From positions 1-64,000 of the forward strand of contig CALXYI010000047.1 in assembly GCA_944392935.1 (NCBI GenBank): a stretch of DNA of 64,000 bases, given 5' to 3'. Shown piece by piece: positions 16,683 to 24,188 of the stretch; position 1 is the stretch's first letter, and every line of letters begins with the position of its first letter. Below the pieces are notes generated by a model. It searched no databases. It worked only from the letters and a program-made list of their open reading frames with translations, and was not told the origin of the DNA. The translations under genes were made by a program, and so were the position numbers. Source of the stretch: an uncultured Spirochaetaceae bacterium (GTDB lineage Bacteria > Spirochaetota > Spirochaetia > Sphaerochaetales > Sphaerochaetaceae).

Positions 16683-16715
16683 GGCAGGAATTGCAGGATA
16701 AGGCGTATATATGGT

Positions 16716-17672
16716 ATGCGTCTTGCCATCCTGCTATATGCACTGCTGCTTGCTTCGTGCTCCCCATCTCCGGATGGGGAGGTATTCTCTGTCACTGCAT
16801 ACAATGCCTATGCCCTCTTCGACAGCACCGATGATGGCGATGAATACGAGGGCTTCCGATCCCGCGACGGCTATGGGCGGGAAGCCTATCAGGAGAGGAT
16901 CCGGCGCCTTGCCATACTCCTCGGGCGCAGATGCTCCTCCTCGGATGTGCTGGTGCTCTCTGAAGTGGAGAGCGAGATAGTCCTCCATGATCTGCTGGAG
17001 CATGGTCTGCGCGGCAAGGGATTCTCGTATTACGGGCTTGCCTCGGATGGCACCGGAACGCTGTTCACCGGCTTCATCTCGAAGAAGCAGCCGCTTTCCG
17101 TTACGATCCATTCCATTCCCGGCTGCCGCCCGATCCTGGAAGCTTCATTCATGGCCGGAAGCGAGTGCGTGACAGTATTCGGTGTCCATTTCAGGAGCCG
17201 TCTTGATGATGGCGGGGAGGAGATACGGGAAGAGGAAGCCCGCTATCTCAGGATGCTCATGGAGAGCTGCCCCTCCCTTGCGATAGCCGCCGGTGATTTC
17301 AATGCCGATCCCCGCTTTCCGGAGAGCGCGATGGCGCTCTATCCAGACGGGTATGACAGCTCATGCGCATTCCATGTGACCGGGGATCCTTCGCGTACGG
17401 CTCAAGGCATATACTTCTCCCCGTTCATGGATGATGGGGCCGTGCTTGCGGAGGAGGGGACCTACTGCTATGGCGGCAGCTGGTATTTCTATGACAACGC
17501 GCTGCTCTCCGGAGAATGCTGGGATGGGGATGGGCTGGAGTACTGCGATGCCTGGATAACATCATCGGAGGAGATGAAGGATCTCCTCGGCCGCCCCCGT
17601 CCTTTCGATGCCTCCGATGGACTCGGGTATTCCGATCATTTCCCCGTAACGGTAATGCTCCGCTCCCGGTAG
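16716..17672 (+). CDS. Lipoprotein of the endonuclease/exonuclease/phosphatase superfamily
   Basis: This is a 318-residue exported lipoprotein with a short signal peptide and the lipobox LLASC (Cys15). The mature part carries EEP superfamily blocks: an Asn in AYNAY near 29-33, the metal-binding Glu in VLSEVES (about 79-85), the VHFRSR strand, GDFNAD (about 192) and the C-terminal SDHFPVTV with the catalytic His. Family members cleave phosphodiesters of DNA, sphingolipid or inositol phosphate, and the substrate cannot be told here. It lies 33 bases after clpP in the same direction. Its exported location suggests scavenging of extracellular nucleic acid or lipid. Confidence 0.85.
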   Translation: MRLAILLYALLLASCSPSPDGEVFSVTAYNAYALFDSTDDGDEYEGFRSRDGYGREAYQERIRRLAILLGRRCSSSDVLVLSEVESEIVLHDLLEHGLRGKGFSYYGLASDGTGTLFTGFISKKQPLSVTIHSIPGCRPILEASFMAGSECVTVFGVHFRSRLDDGGEEIREEEARYLRMLMESCPSLAIAAGDFNADPRFPESAMALYPDGYDSSCAFHVTGDPSRTAQGIYFSPFMDDGAVLAEEGTYCYGGSWYFYDNALLSGECWDGDGLEYCDAWITSSEEMKDLLGRPRPFDASDGLGYSDHFPVTVMLRSR

Positions 17673-17675
17673 CTG

Positions 17676-17704
17676 TTGACTTCCCATCCCTTTGTGACCT
17701 TAAT
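17676..17704 (+). promoter_or_regulatory. Possible promoter of the OGG-type glycosylase
   Basis: TTGACT (17676-17681) is followed after 17 bases by a weak -10 (CTTAAT, 17699-17704), ending 9 bases before the ATG. The leader contains no Shine-Dalgarno. Confidence 0.35.
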
Positions 17705-17713
17705 CTTCTTTCC

Positions 17714-18454
17714 ATGGAAGAGAACCTTAGGGAAACGCTCCTTGGAGGGCAGTCATTCAGCTGGGTGGAAGAGGACGACGGGTCATTCTCCGCTGTCCTT
17801 GATGGGAGGGTATGCAGGATAAGGTCGCTCTCTGATGCGGCAGCCGATCCGTTCCTGTATGATTATTTCGATCTCGGATATGACTATGAGAAGGCGAGGG
17901 AAGAGATCGCGGCGAAGGACGGCATCCTGCGGCAGGCGGTGGAGAGCACCGGCCTGATACGGCTGCTGCATCAGGATCACTGGATAGCGGCGATCTCGTT
18001 CATTCTCTCCCAGAACAACAACATAAAGCGCATCACCGGGCTTTACAGAAGGCTTTCCGAACGCTACGGGCATGAAGTCGAGCCAGGGCGCTTCACGTTC
18101 CCTTCCCCCGCGGAGCTGGCCCAGGCGACGGAAGAGGAGCTGAGATCCCTTGGGACGGGGTTCCGTGCGCCGTTCATCCTGGATGCCGTGAGGAAGGCCT
18201 CCCTTCTCGATACGATAGCCCCGCTGCCGTTCGATGAGGCCATGGAGGCGCTGCAGACGATAAAGGGAATAGGGCCGAAGGTGGCTTCGTGCATCCTCAT
18301 ATTCTCATACCAGAGGAGAGAGGGATTCCCTATGGATGTCTGGATGAAGAAGGTCATGCGCGAATACTATCCCGGCATGACGCCGGAGTACTTCCATCCC
18401 TATGAGGCGCTGTCGCAGCAGTACCTCTTCTCCTGGATAAGGTCGGGATCCTGA
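17714..18454 (+). CDS. ogg: 8-oxoguanine DNA glycosylase (OGG1-type, HhH-GPD)
   Basis: This is a base-excision repair enzyme that removes oxidised guanine and nicks the DNA. The 246 residues begin with an OGG-type N-terminal domain (LRETLLGGQSFSW, 5-17). They continue into the HhH-GPD fold with ILSQNNNIKRI (about 98), the hairpin IKGIGPKVASC (about 181-191) carrying the catalytic Lys, and MDVWMKKV (about 206) with the conserved catalytic Asp. It is shorter than eukaryotic OGG1, as is usual in anaerobic bacteria. The start at 17714 is where homology begins; the ORF extends upstream inside the previous gene. The stop abuts the convergent rex stop. Confidence 0.9.
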   Translation: MEENLRETLLGGQSFSWVEEDDGSFSAVLDGRVCRIRSLSDAAADPFLYDYFDLGYDYEKAREEIAAKDGILRQAVESTGLIRLLHQDHWIAAISFILSQNNNIKRITGLYRRLSERYGHEVEPGRFTFPSPAELAQATEEELRSLGTGFRAPFILDAVRKASLLDTIAPLPFDEAMEALQTIKGIGPKVASCILIFSYQRREGFPMDVWMKKVMREYYPGMTPEYFHPYEALSQQYLFSWIRSGS

Positions 18455-19096
18455 TCAGCGCCTGCCTGACGGGAACTGTATCTGGTAGAATATCTGCTCG
18501 AGCTCGAGCGCTATGTTGATGTTGTGGATGACAGCCTGCGGCTCCCCATGCGCTGCCGGCTGCGGCTTGAGCGTGATAGGCGAGAAGTTGAGGATTCCGC
18601 GCACTCCGGCTTCCAGGAGCCTGCCGGCTGTATCCGCCGCCGCGGATTCAGGAACCGTTATTATGGCTACGCGGGCATCCAGGGCCTCCACCATCTCATC
18701 CAGCCTCGATATGGGATAGACCGGTACCGGGTGCGAGACATCGGAATACACTATCGGATCTGAATCGAAGCCCGCCACGATCCTTATCCCGTCAGGTTCG
18801 AATCCCGAGTAATGCATCAGCGCCTTGCCGATCCTGCCGCATCCGACGACGATCACGTTCTGCGGCTCTCCTTTGCCCAGTATCCCCGAAAGCCTGTCCA
18901 CCAGCTCCGTGATCTCATATCCGCCCCTTTTCTGCCCATGTATCTCAAGCAGCGAGAAATCCTTCCTCACCACGGCCGCGGAAACGCCTGCCGCGTCCGC
19001 GAGGTTGTGTGCAAACACTTTCTCTAAACCGATGGCCCTCAGGCGATTAAGGGCCCTGTAGTATCTGGTTATGCGGATAAGCATATCGCTGTTCAT
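18455..19096 (-). CDS. rex: Redox-sensing transcriptional repressor Rex
   Basis: Rex senses the NADH/NAD+ ratio and represses fermentative and hydrogenase genes when NADH is low. The 213 residues contain an N-terminal winged helix (about 1-75, with VSAAVVRKDFSLLE) and a Rossmann domain with VVGCGRIGKAL (about 83-93), VAGFDSDP and the C-terminal INFSPITLKPQ block. CCGGAGGAAA lies before the ATG. It is divergent from the hydrogenase operon, whose products oxidise or make NADH, so direct regulation of that operon is likely, though no canonical Rex operator was found in the shared region. Confidence 0.95.
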   Translation of the reverse strand: MNSDMLIRITRYYRALNRLRAIGLEKVFAHNLADAAGVSAAVVRKDFSLLEIHGQKRGGYEITELVDRLSGILGKGEPQNVIVVGCGRIGKALMHYSGFEPDGIRIVAGFDSDPIVYSDVSHPVPVYPISRLDEMVEALDARVAIITVPESAAADTAGRLLEAGVRGILNFSPITLKPQPAAHGEPQAVIHNINIALELEQIFYQIQFPSGRR

Positions 19097-19115
19097 TCGA
19101 TTTCCTCCGGTTTAT

Positions 19116-19151
19116 GTGAATATGATTATATTAACTGCTTTATTATGTCAA
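19116..19151 (-). promoter_or_regulatory. rex promoter with overlapping imperfect palindrome
   Basis: Minus-strand TTGACA (19151-19146) and TATAAT are 15 bases apart, which is short. The -10 lies in a 20-base imperfect palindrome at 19116-19135 (8 of 10 pairs match) with ends GTTAA and TTCAC. These ends resemble Rex half-sites but are spaced 10 instead of 4 bases apart. Autoregulation is possible but not shown. Confidence 0.45.
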
Positions 19152-19209
19152 TAAATATCCTGCATTGGAAACTCTTTGCAGGGCTATGTCTTTTCTTCTG
19201 TACTGTTTG

Positions 19210-19238
19210 TTGCAAAAAAGAGCGCCATTAACTAGAAT
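19210..19238 (+). promoter_or_regulatory. Promoter of the hydrogenase operon
   Basis: TTGCAA (19210-19215) and TAGAAT (19233-19238) are 17 bases apart. The predicted start near 19245 leaves a leader of about 20 bases with AAAGGAGGAG just before the ATG. Confidence 0.6.
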
Positions 19239-19264
19239 CATAATGATGACTTAAAGGAGGAGTT

Positions 19265-19729
19265 ATGGCTCAGAGTATGTTCTCTGATGAGCTTAGCGCT
19301 TACATTTCCGAGTGGAAGGATAAGCCGGGTAATCTCATCATGATTCTCCACCGGGTCCAGGAGGAGTTCGGCTATGTTTCGCGTGAAGCTGCCGAAGAGG
19401 TCTCGAAGCGGATCGGCGTTCCTCTTGCGACGATATGGGGAGTACTGACTTTCTATCATTTCTTCAAGCTCAACAAGCCTGGGAAGTACAACATCCAGGT
19501 ATGCCTCGGCACTGCATGCTATCTCAAGGGCGGCGATATGATCATCGAGGAGCTCGGCAAGGAGATAGGGCTTGGCGTCGGCGGGCTTACGGATGATGGC
19601 AGGTTCTCGCTTGAGGCTGTCCGCTGCGTCGGATGCTGCGGTCTGGCACCCGTTATGACGATATCAGGGGAAGTCTTCGGGAAGGTCTCGAAGAACCAGA
19701 TATCCGGGATCCTGGATAAATTCGTCTGA
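19265..19729 (+). CDS. hydC: [FeFe] hydrogenase NuoE-like [2Fe-2S] subunit (HydC type)
   Basis: This is the small subunit of a trimeric NADH-linked [FeFe] hydrogenase, carrying one [2Fe-2S] cluster. The 154 residues match NuoE: a helical N-terminus (ILHRVQEEFGYVSREAAEEV), then the thioredoxin-like fold with ligands in QVCLGTACYLKGG (Cys80, Cys85) and RCVGCCGLAP (about 121 and 125). AGGAGG gives a strong ribosome binding site. It opens the five-gene operon, and the stop overlaps the next ATG region by one base. Confidence 0.93.
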   Translation: MAQSMFSDELSAYISEWKDKPGNLIMILHRVQEEFGYVSREAAEEVSKRIGVPLATIWGVLTFYHFFKLNKPGKYNIQVCLGTACYLKGGDMIIEELGKEIGLGVGGLTDDGRFSLEAVRCVGCCGLAPVMTISGEVFGKVSKNQISGILDKFV

Positions 19730-20217
19730 TGCATGATGCATCCGATCTGCTCCTGGAGGCTGTCGCGAACAGCGCCGAGGCCGGGGCCTGCAGCATAGAG
19801 GCCACGGTGGATCTGAGCGGTGGGATGATAAGCATAAGGGTCGAGGACGATGGGAGCTATACGCTCCGTTCCGATCCGTTCCAGGATGGAAGCACTACCA
19901 AGGGCGAAGGGCGCGGACGCGGGCTGGCGCTGGTGAAGGACAGCTGCAGCGGACGATGCCGCTTAACACGAGGAGAGAGAGGTACGGTGCTGGAGTTCCG
20001 GAGAGAGGATGATGGCAGTTTCGATGCGCTGGACAAGGCGCTCCTTCCGATCTTCATGGAATACGAAGGCATATCGGTAACGATAAGGAAGGATACCCGG
20101 GAATTCACTTTGGACCGGGATTATCTGGAGAAAAGGGACGCAGTCCCTGACAGGGCTGGCAGGATAGGGCGGTTCAGGGCCATTATCAGCAGCCTGAAAG
20201 GAGAGATCTATGGCTAA
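19729..20217 (+). CDS. GHKL-type ATPase embedded in the hydrogenase operon
   Basis: The 162 residues carry the nucleotide-binding fold of histidine kinases and anti-sigma factors: N box LLEAVANSAEAGA (8-20), G1 box VEDDGSY (about 38-44), and a Gly-rich G2 box KGEGRGRGLALVKDS (about 59-73). There is no His phosphorylation domain, sensor or membrane helix. GHKL proteins at this place, between NuoE-like and NuoF-like genes, recur in hydrogenase operons of fermentative anaerobes, as I recall, but no role is established. It could act in signalling or in assembly. It overlaps the flanking genes by 1 and 8 bases. Confidence 0.8.
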   Translation: MHDASDLLLEAVANSAEAGACSIEATVDLSGGMISIRVEDDGSYTLRSDPFQDGSTTKGEGRGRGLALVKDSCSGRCRLTRGERGTVLEFRREDDGSFDALDKALLPIFMEYEGISVTIRKDTREFTLDRDYLEKRDAVPDRAGRIGRFRAIISSLKGEIYG

Positions 20218-20590
20218 GCTTTCGCTTTCCGATCTTCATGCGATACGCGAGCGTGAGGAGAAGAACCTGAGGAAACGCGACATACATGGACGCAATGTGC
20301 ATGTGGTTGTCGCTATGGGAACCTCAGGTATAAACGCAGGTGCAAAGCTCGTTCTCAACACTCTTGCGGAAGAGGTTGAGAAGGCAGGGCTTGACAACGT
20401 TATCATAACGCAGACCGGCAGCGCTGCTCCGAATCCGGAGCCTGTGGTTGAGGTCTTCGAGCCGAAGAAGGGGCTCGTGGTATATGGCTCGGTGGATGCG
20501 GATACGGCACGCCGCATCGTCTCGGAGCATCTGGCTGACGGCAGGATCCTTGAGGATAAGAGGATCGAGCTGGTGGAGAAGGAGCAGTAA
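20210..20590 (+). CDS. Thioredoxin-fold [2Fe-2S] ferredoxin-like protein lacking all cysteines
   Basis: The 126 residues align by eye with the small NuoE-like/TRX-fold ferredoxins encoded in hydrogenase operons, which read MGTCGI...GA and TGCxGxCxxEPxVEV. Here the first block is VVVAMGTSGINAGA (about 33-46) and the second TQTGSAAPNPEPVVEV (about 67-82), and the whole protein has no cysteine. The [2Fe-2S] cluster therefore cannot be bound by the usual ligands. The frame is intact and well conserved otherwise, so a structural or regulatory role within the complex is inferred. It starts 8 bases inside the ATPase gene and ends one base before hydB. Confidence 0.8.
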   Translation: MAKLSLSDLHAIREREEKNLRKRDIHGRNVHVVVAMGTSGINAGAKLVLNTLAEEVEKAGLDNVIITQTGSAAPNPEPVVEVFEPKKGLVVYGSVDADTARRIVSEHLADGRILEDKRIELVEKEQ

Positions 20591-20591
20591 G

Positions 20592-22379
20592 ATGGGATTC
20601 AGGAACTATATTCTGGTCTGCGGAGGCACAGGATGCGAATCGTCCCGCTCCGATCAGATCTATCATGCACTCATCGATGAGGCAGCCGCACAGGGTGTTG
20701 CGGATCAGGTGCAGGTGATAAAGACGGGCTGCTTCGGCTTCTGTGAGCAGGGCCCGATCGTGAAGATCCTCCCCGAGGATTCATTCTATGTACAGGTCAA
20801 GCCTGAGGATGCGAAGGAGCTCATAGCGGAGCATGTCATAAAGGGACGCGAGGTGACGCGCCTCCTCTACAACAAGACGCCGCATAAGGCCTATGAGGAA
20901 GTCGAGGACATCCAGTTCTATCAGAAGCAGATGAGGATCGTACTCCGCAACTGCGGCTCGATCGATCCCGAGAACATCGACGAGTACATCGCAGCAGGCG
21001 GCTATAAGGGTCTTGAGAAGGTGCTCTTCGAGATGACTCCGGATGATGTCATCTCCGAGCTCAGGACAGCAGGGCTCCGCGGACGTGGCGGCGCCGGATT
21101 CCCGACATGGATGAAGTGGAACTTCACGAAGCAGGAAAGCAATCCGGTCAAGTATGTCGTCTGCAATGCCGACGAGGGCGATCCGGGCGCATACATGGAC
21201 CGTTCAACCCTGGAAGGCGATCCGCACTCAGTGCTTGAGGCCATGACGATCTGCGGACACACGGTAGGTGCCCATCAGGGCTTCATCTACATCCGCGCTG
21301 AGTATCCTCTCGCGATCCATCGCCTCGAAGTCGCGATGAAGCAGGCCAGGGAATACGGCCTTCTCGGAAAGGACATCCTCGGATCCGGTTTCGATTATGA
21401 TATAGAGATAAGGCTCGGTGCAGGAGCATTCGTGTGCGGCGAGGAGACAGCTCTCCTCCAGTCCATCGAAGGCCACCGCGGAATGCCGCAGCCCCGTCCG
21501 CCATTCCCGGCTTCCAAGGGACTCTGGGGCAAGCCGACTGTCATCAACAACGTCGAGACATGGGCGAATGTCCCTGAGATCATCACGAGGGGAGGCGAGT
21601 GGTTCGCTTCGATCGGCACTCCCGACAGCCATGGAACGAAGGTCTTCGCGCTTACAGGCAAGATCTGCAACTCTGGACTCGTGGAGGTCCCGATGGGAAC
21701 GACGCTCCGTGAGATCGTATATGATATCGGCGGCGGTATCGCCCACGGCAAGAAGTTCAAGGCAGTGCAGACAGGAGGTCCTTCCGGCGGTGTCATCACA
21801 GAGGCGAACCTCGATACTCCTATCGACTTCGGAGGCCTGCAGAAGATCGGCTCGATGATGGGATCCGGCGGTATGATCGTCATGGATGAGGATGACTGCA
21901 TCGTCGATGTCGCGAAGTTCTATCTCAACTTCACTGTCGACGAATCCTGCGGGAAGTGCGCTCCATGCCGCATCGGCGGGAAGAGCCTCTGCAATATCCT
22001 CGAGAAGATCACGAACGGCAATGGAGAGGAGAAGGACCTGAAGCAGATCGAGCAGATCGCCCATGCCATGAGGATCGGATCGCTCTGCGCTCTCGGCCAG
22101 ACCGCTCCGAACCCGGTTCTCTCCACGCTGCGCTTCTTCCCGGAGGAATACAAGGCCCATATCATCGACAGGAAGTGCCCGTCCGGAAAGTGCAAGAAGC
22201 TCATAAGCTACGAGATAAACCCCTCGAAGTGCATCGGATGCACGGCATGTGCGCGCAAGTGCCCTGTCGGAGCTATTTCCGGAGAGGTGAAGAAGCCGCA
22301 TAAGATCAATGGGAACGTATGCATCAAGTGCGGAGTCTGCAAGGATACCTGCAAGTTCTCGGCCATCGAGGTTCATTAG
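20592..22379 (+). CDS. hydB: [FeFe] hydrogenase NuoF-like flavin subunit (HydB type)
   Basis: This 595-residue subunit is the NAD(H)/FMN and probable bifurcation module. In order it holds a TRX-like [2Fe-2S] domain (CGGTGCESS at 10-18, TGCFGFCEQGP near 47-57), the NuoF flavin domain with RGRGGAGFPTWMKW and NADEGDPGAYMDR (about 160-205), an SLBB domain, the 4Fe-4S block ESCGKCAPCRIG (about 450), and two C-terminal 4Fe-4S motifs (CIGCTACARKCP and CIKCGVCKDTCK, about 548-590). The start at 20592 is where homology begins. Isoleucine codons here are nearly all ATC, unlike most genes of the window, consistent with high expression. Confidence 0.95.
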   Translation: MGFRNYILVCGGTGCESSRSDQIYHALIDEAAAQGVADQVQVIKTGCFGFCEQGPIVKILPEDSFYVQVKPEDAKELIAEHVIKGREVTRLLYNKTPHKAYEEVEDIQFYQKQMRIVLRNCGSIDPENIDEYIAAGGYKGLEKVLFEMTPDDVISELRTAGLRGRGGAGFPTWMKWNFTKQESNPVKYVVCNADEGDPGAYMDRSTLEGDPHSVLEAMTICGHTVGAHQGFIYIRAEYPLAIHRLEVAMKQAREYGLLGKDILGSGFDYDIEIRLGAGAFVCGEETALLQSIEGHRGMPQPRPPFPASKGLWGKPTVINNVETWANVPEIITRGGEWFASIGTPDSHGTKVFALTGKICNSGLVEVPMGTTLREIVYDIGGGIAHGKKFKAVQTGGPSGGVITEANLDTPIDFGGLQKIGSMMGSGGMIVMDEDDCIVDVAKFYLNFTVDESCGKCAPCRIGGKSLCNILEKITNGNGEEKDLKQIEQIAHAMRIGSLCALGQTAPNPVLSTLRFFPEEYKAHIIDRKCPSGKCKKLISYEINPSKCIGCTACARKCPVGAISGEVKKPHKINGNVCIKCGVCKDTCKFSAIEVH

Positions 22380-22389
22380 GAGGTTAATG

Positions 22390-24144
22390 ATGATTCATCT
22401 TACTATACAGGGAATCGATGTTGAGGTGGCTGAGGGGACAACCGTCCTTGAGGCTGCCAGGAAGGCGGGGATCAGGATCCCTACCTTGTGCTATCATCCG
22501 GATCTCAAGCCGTTCGGATCATGCGGGCTCTGCGTCTGCAAGCAGGTAGGATCTGCCAAGATCATCCGTGCATGCGCGACTCCTGCTGCCGAGGGCATGA
22601 AGATCATCACCCATGATCAGGATCTCTACAATGTAAGGCGCACGATCCTCGAGCTGACGATGTCGACGCATCCGTCATCATGCCTTCTCTGCACGCGCAA
22701 CAACAAGTGCGAGCTGCAGAAGCTGGCAATCGAATACGGCGTGCGTGAGCAGCCTTTCGAGGTGAGGCTCGCAGAGGATAGGAAGGACCGCTCGACGAAT
22801 GCGATAGTCCTCGATCCCGAGAAGTGCATCAAGTGCGGACGCTGCGTCCAGGTCTGCCAGGGACTCCAGGGAGTATATGCCCTTGAGTTCATAGGCAGGG
22901 GCGAGAAGACGACGATGAGCCCCGCTGCGCATCTTCCGCTCAATGACAGCCCGTGCATCAAGTGCGGACAGTGCGTGACGCACTGCCCCGTAGGCGCTAT
23001 CTATGAGCAGGATCATACGATGGACCTGATGAACGCAATCGCGGATCCGGAGAAGACCGTCGCTGTACAGATGGCTCCTGCAGTGCGCGTGGCAATCGGA
23101 GAGGAATTCGGCCTCAAGCCAGGTGAGATCTCCACGAAGAAGCTCTATACAGCGCTCCGCATGCTCGGGATCGACTATGTCTTCGATACGAACTTCGGCG
23201 CGGACCTGACGATCATGGAAGAGGGCTACGAGCTCATCGACAGGATAAAGAACAATGGCGTGATGCCTCAGCTCACATCCTGCTGCCCCGGCTGGATCGC
23301 CTATGTGGAGGAGTACTATCCGGAGCTTCTCGAGAATCTCTCATCTGCCAAGAGCCCGATGATGATGCAGGGAGCGATCACCAAGGCATACTGGGCTGAC
23401 AAGGTCGGAATCGACAGGAAGAATGTGTATTCCGTCGCCATCATGCCCTGTACGGCCAAGAAGGTCGAGATCAGAAGGGATGGCGAGCATGCTGCCTCAA
23501 GCGGTGAATGGGATGTCGATCTCGTGCTTACCACACGTGAGATCGCTCGCCTTATAGCGTCCCGCGGCCTTGATTTCAGGAACCTTCCCGACAGCGAGGC
23601 AGACAGCCCGATCGGCGAGTACACCGGTGCCGCTACGATCTTCGGCGTGACCGGAGGTGTCATGGAAGCTGCCATCAGGACCGCATACTACGGCATCACA
23701 GGCAAGGAGCTTGCCGATCCTGAGGTGAAGCTTGTCCGCGGTCTGGATGAGATCAAGCGCGGAGAGGTGGATGTGGATGGGAAGAAGGTCCGTGTCGCTG
23801 TCGTGCATGGAATGGCGAACGCGAAGCCGCTGCTCGACCAGATCAAGGCCGATAAGGCAGCAGGACGGCCGTCCGATGTCGACTTCGTTGAGATCATGGC
23901 ATGCCGCGGCGGCTGCATCGCTGGCGGTGGACAGCCTTACGGTACGGATGACGAGGTCCGCCAGGAGAGGATCGAGGGACTGTACGAGGATGATGAGAGG
24001 AGCGTGAAGAGGTGCTCGCATCAGAATCCTTCCATACAGAAGCTCTATGCTGATTATCTCGGCACTCCGCTTTCTGAGAAGGCCCATCATCTCCTGCATA
24101 CGGAGTATCAGGCAACACCGCTCTATAAGGACAGCAGGGACTGA
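22390..24144 (+). CDS. hydA: [FeFe] hydrogenase catalytic subunit (HydA, trimeric NADH-linked type)
   Basis: This subunit makes or consumes H2 at the H-cluster. The 584 residues contain an N-terminal [2Fe-2S] domain (Cys34, 45, 48, 62), a His-Cys3 4Fe-4S block (HPSSCLLCTRNNKC, about 93-106), two 4Fe-4S motifs (CIKCGRCVQVC, CIKCGQCVTHCP), and the three H-cluster signatures TSCCPGW (about 297), MPCTAKK (about 352) and MACRGGCIAGGGQ (about 503). ATG codons lie at 22387 and 22390; the second has better spacing from AGGAGG. Together with HydB and HydC this fits a group A3 bifurcating enzyme using NADH and ferredoxin. No maturase genes are in the window. Confidence 0.96.
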   Translation: MIHLTIQGIDVEVAEGTTVLEAARKAGIRIPTLCYHPDLKPFGSCGLCVCKQVGSAKIIRACATPAAEGMKIITHDQDLYNVRRTILELTMSTHPSSCLLCTRNNKCELQKLAIEYGVREQPFEVRLAEDRKDRSTNAIVLDPEKCIKCGRCVQVCQGLQGVYALEFIGRGEKTTMSPAAHLPLNDSPCIKCGQCVTHCPVGAIYEQDHTMDLMNAIADPEKTVAVQMAPAVRVAIGEEFGLKPGEISTKKLYTALRMLGIDYVFDTNFGADLTIMEEGYELIDRIKNNGVMPQLTSCCPGWIAYVEEYYPELLENLSSAKSPMMMQGAITKAYWADKVGIDRKNVYSVAIMPCTAKKVEIRRDGEHAASSGEWDVDLVLTTREIARLIASRGLDFRNLPDSEADSPIGEYTGAATIFGVTGGVMEAAIRTAYYGITGKELADPEVKLVRGLDEIKRGEVDVDGKKVRVAVVHGMANAKPLLDQIKADKAAGRPSDVDFVEIMACRGGCIAGGGQPYGTDDEVRQERIEGLYEDDERSVKRCSHQNPSIQKLYADYLGTPLSEKAHHLLHTEYQATPLYKDSRD

Positions 24145-24156
24145 TACGTACATGCT

Positions 24157-24188
24157 GCAGCCACCGGAAGCGGTGGCTGCTTCGTTGT
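24157..24188 (+). terminator. Intrinsic terminator of the hydrogenase operon
   Basis: GCAGCCACC and GGTGGCTGC (24157-24165 and 24172-24180) form a perfect 9 bp stem with a 6 base loop, followed by TTCGTTGTT. The T tract is only moderate. Confidence 0.7.

Noticed and set aside
19200-19264. A canonical Rex operator at the hydrogenase promoter
   Set aside because: No TTGTGAA-type dyad with a 4-base spacer was found between the -35 box and the ATG.
20210-20590. Treating the cysteine-free ferredoxin-like gene as a pseudogene
   Set aside because: The frame is intact, overlaps its neighbour in operon fashion and keeps the rest of the family blocks.
21228-22376. 382-codon open frame antisense to hydB
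   Set aside because: It is fully covered by the NuoF-like gene, whose motifs are unambiguous, and the translation is low-complexity and Leu/Arg/Asp-biased.
24157-24180. The hydrogenase hairpin as a bidirectional terminator for the convergent lipoprotein gene
   Set aside because: On the minus strand it is not followed by a T tract.
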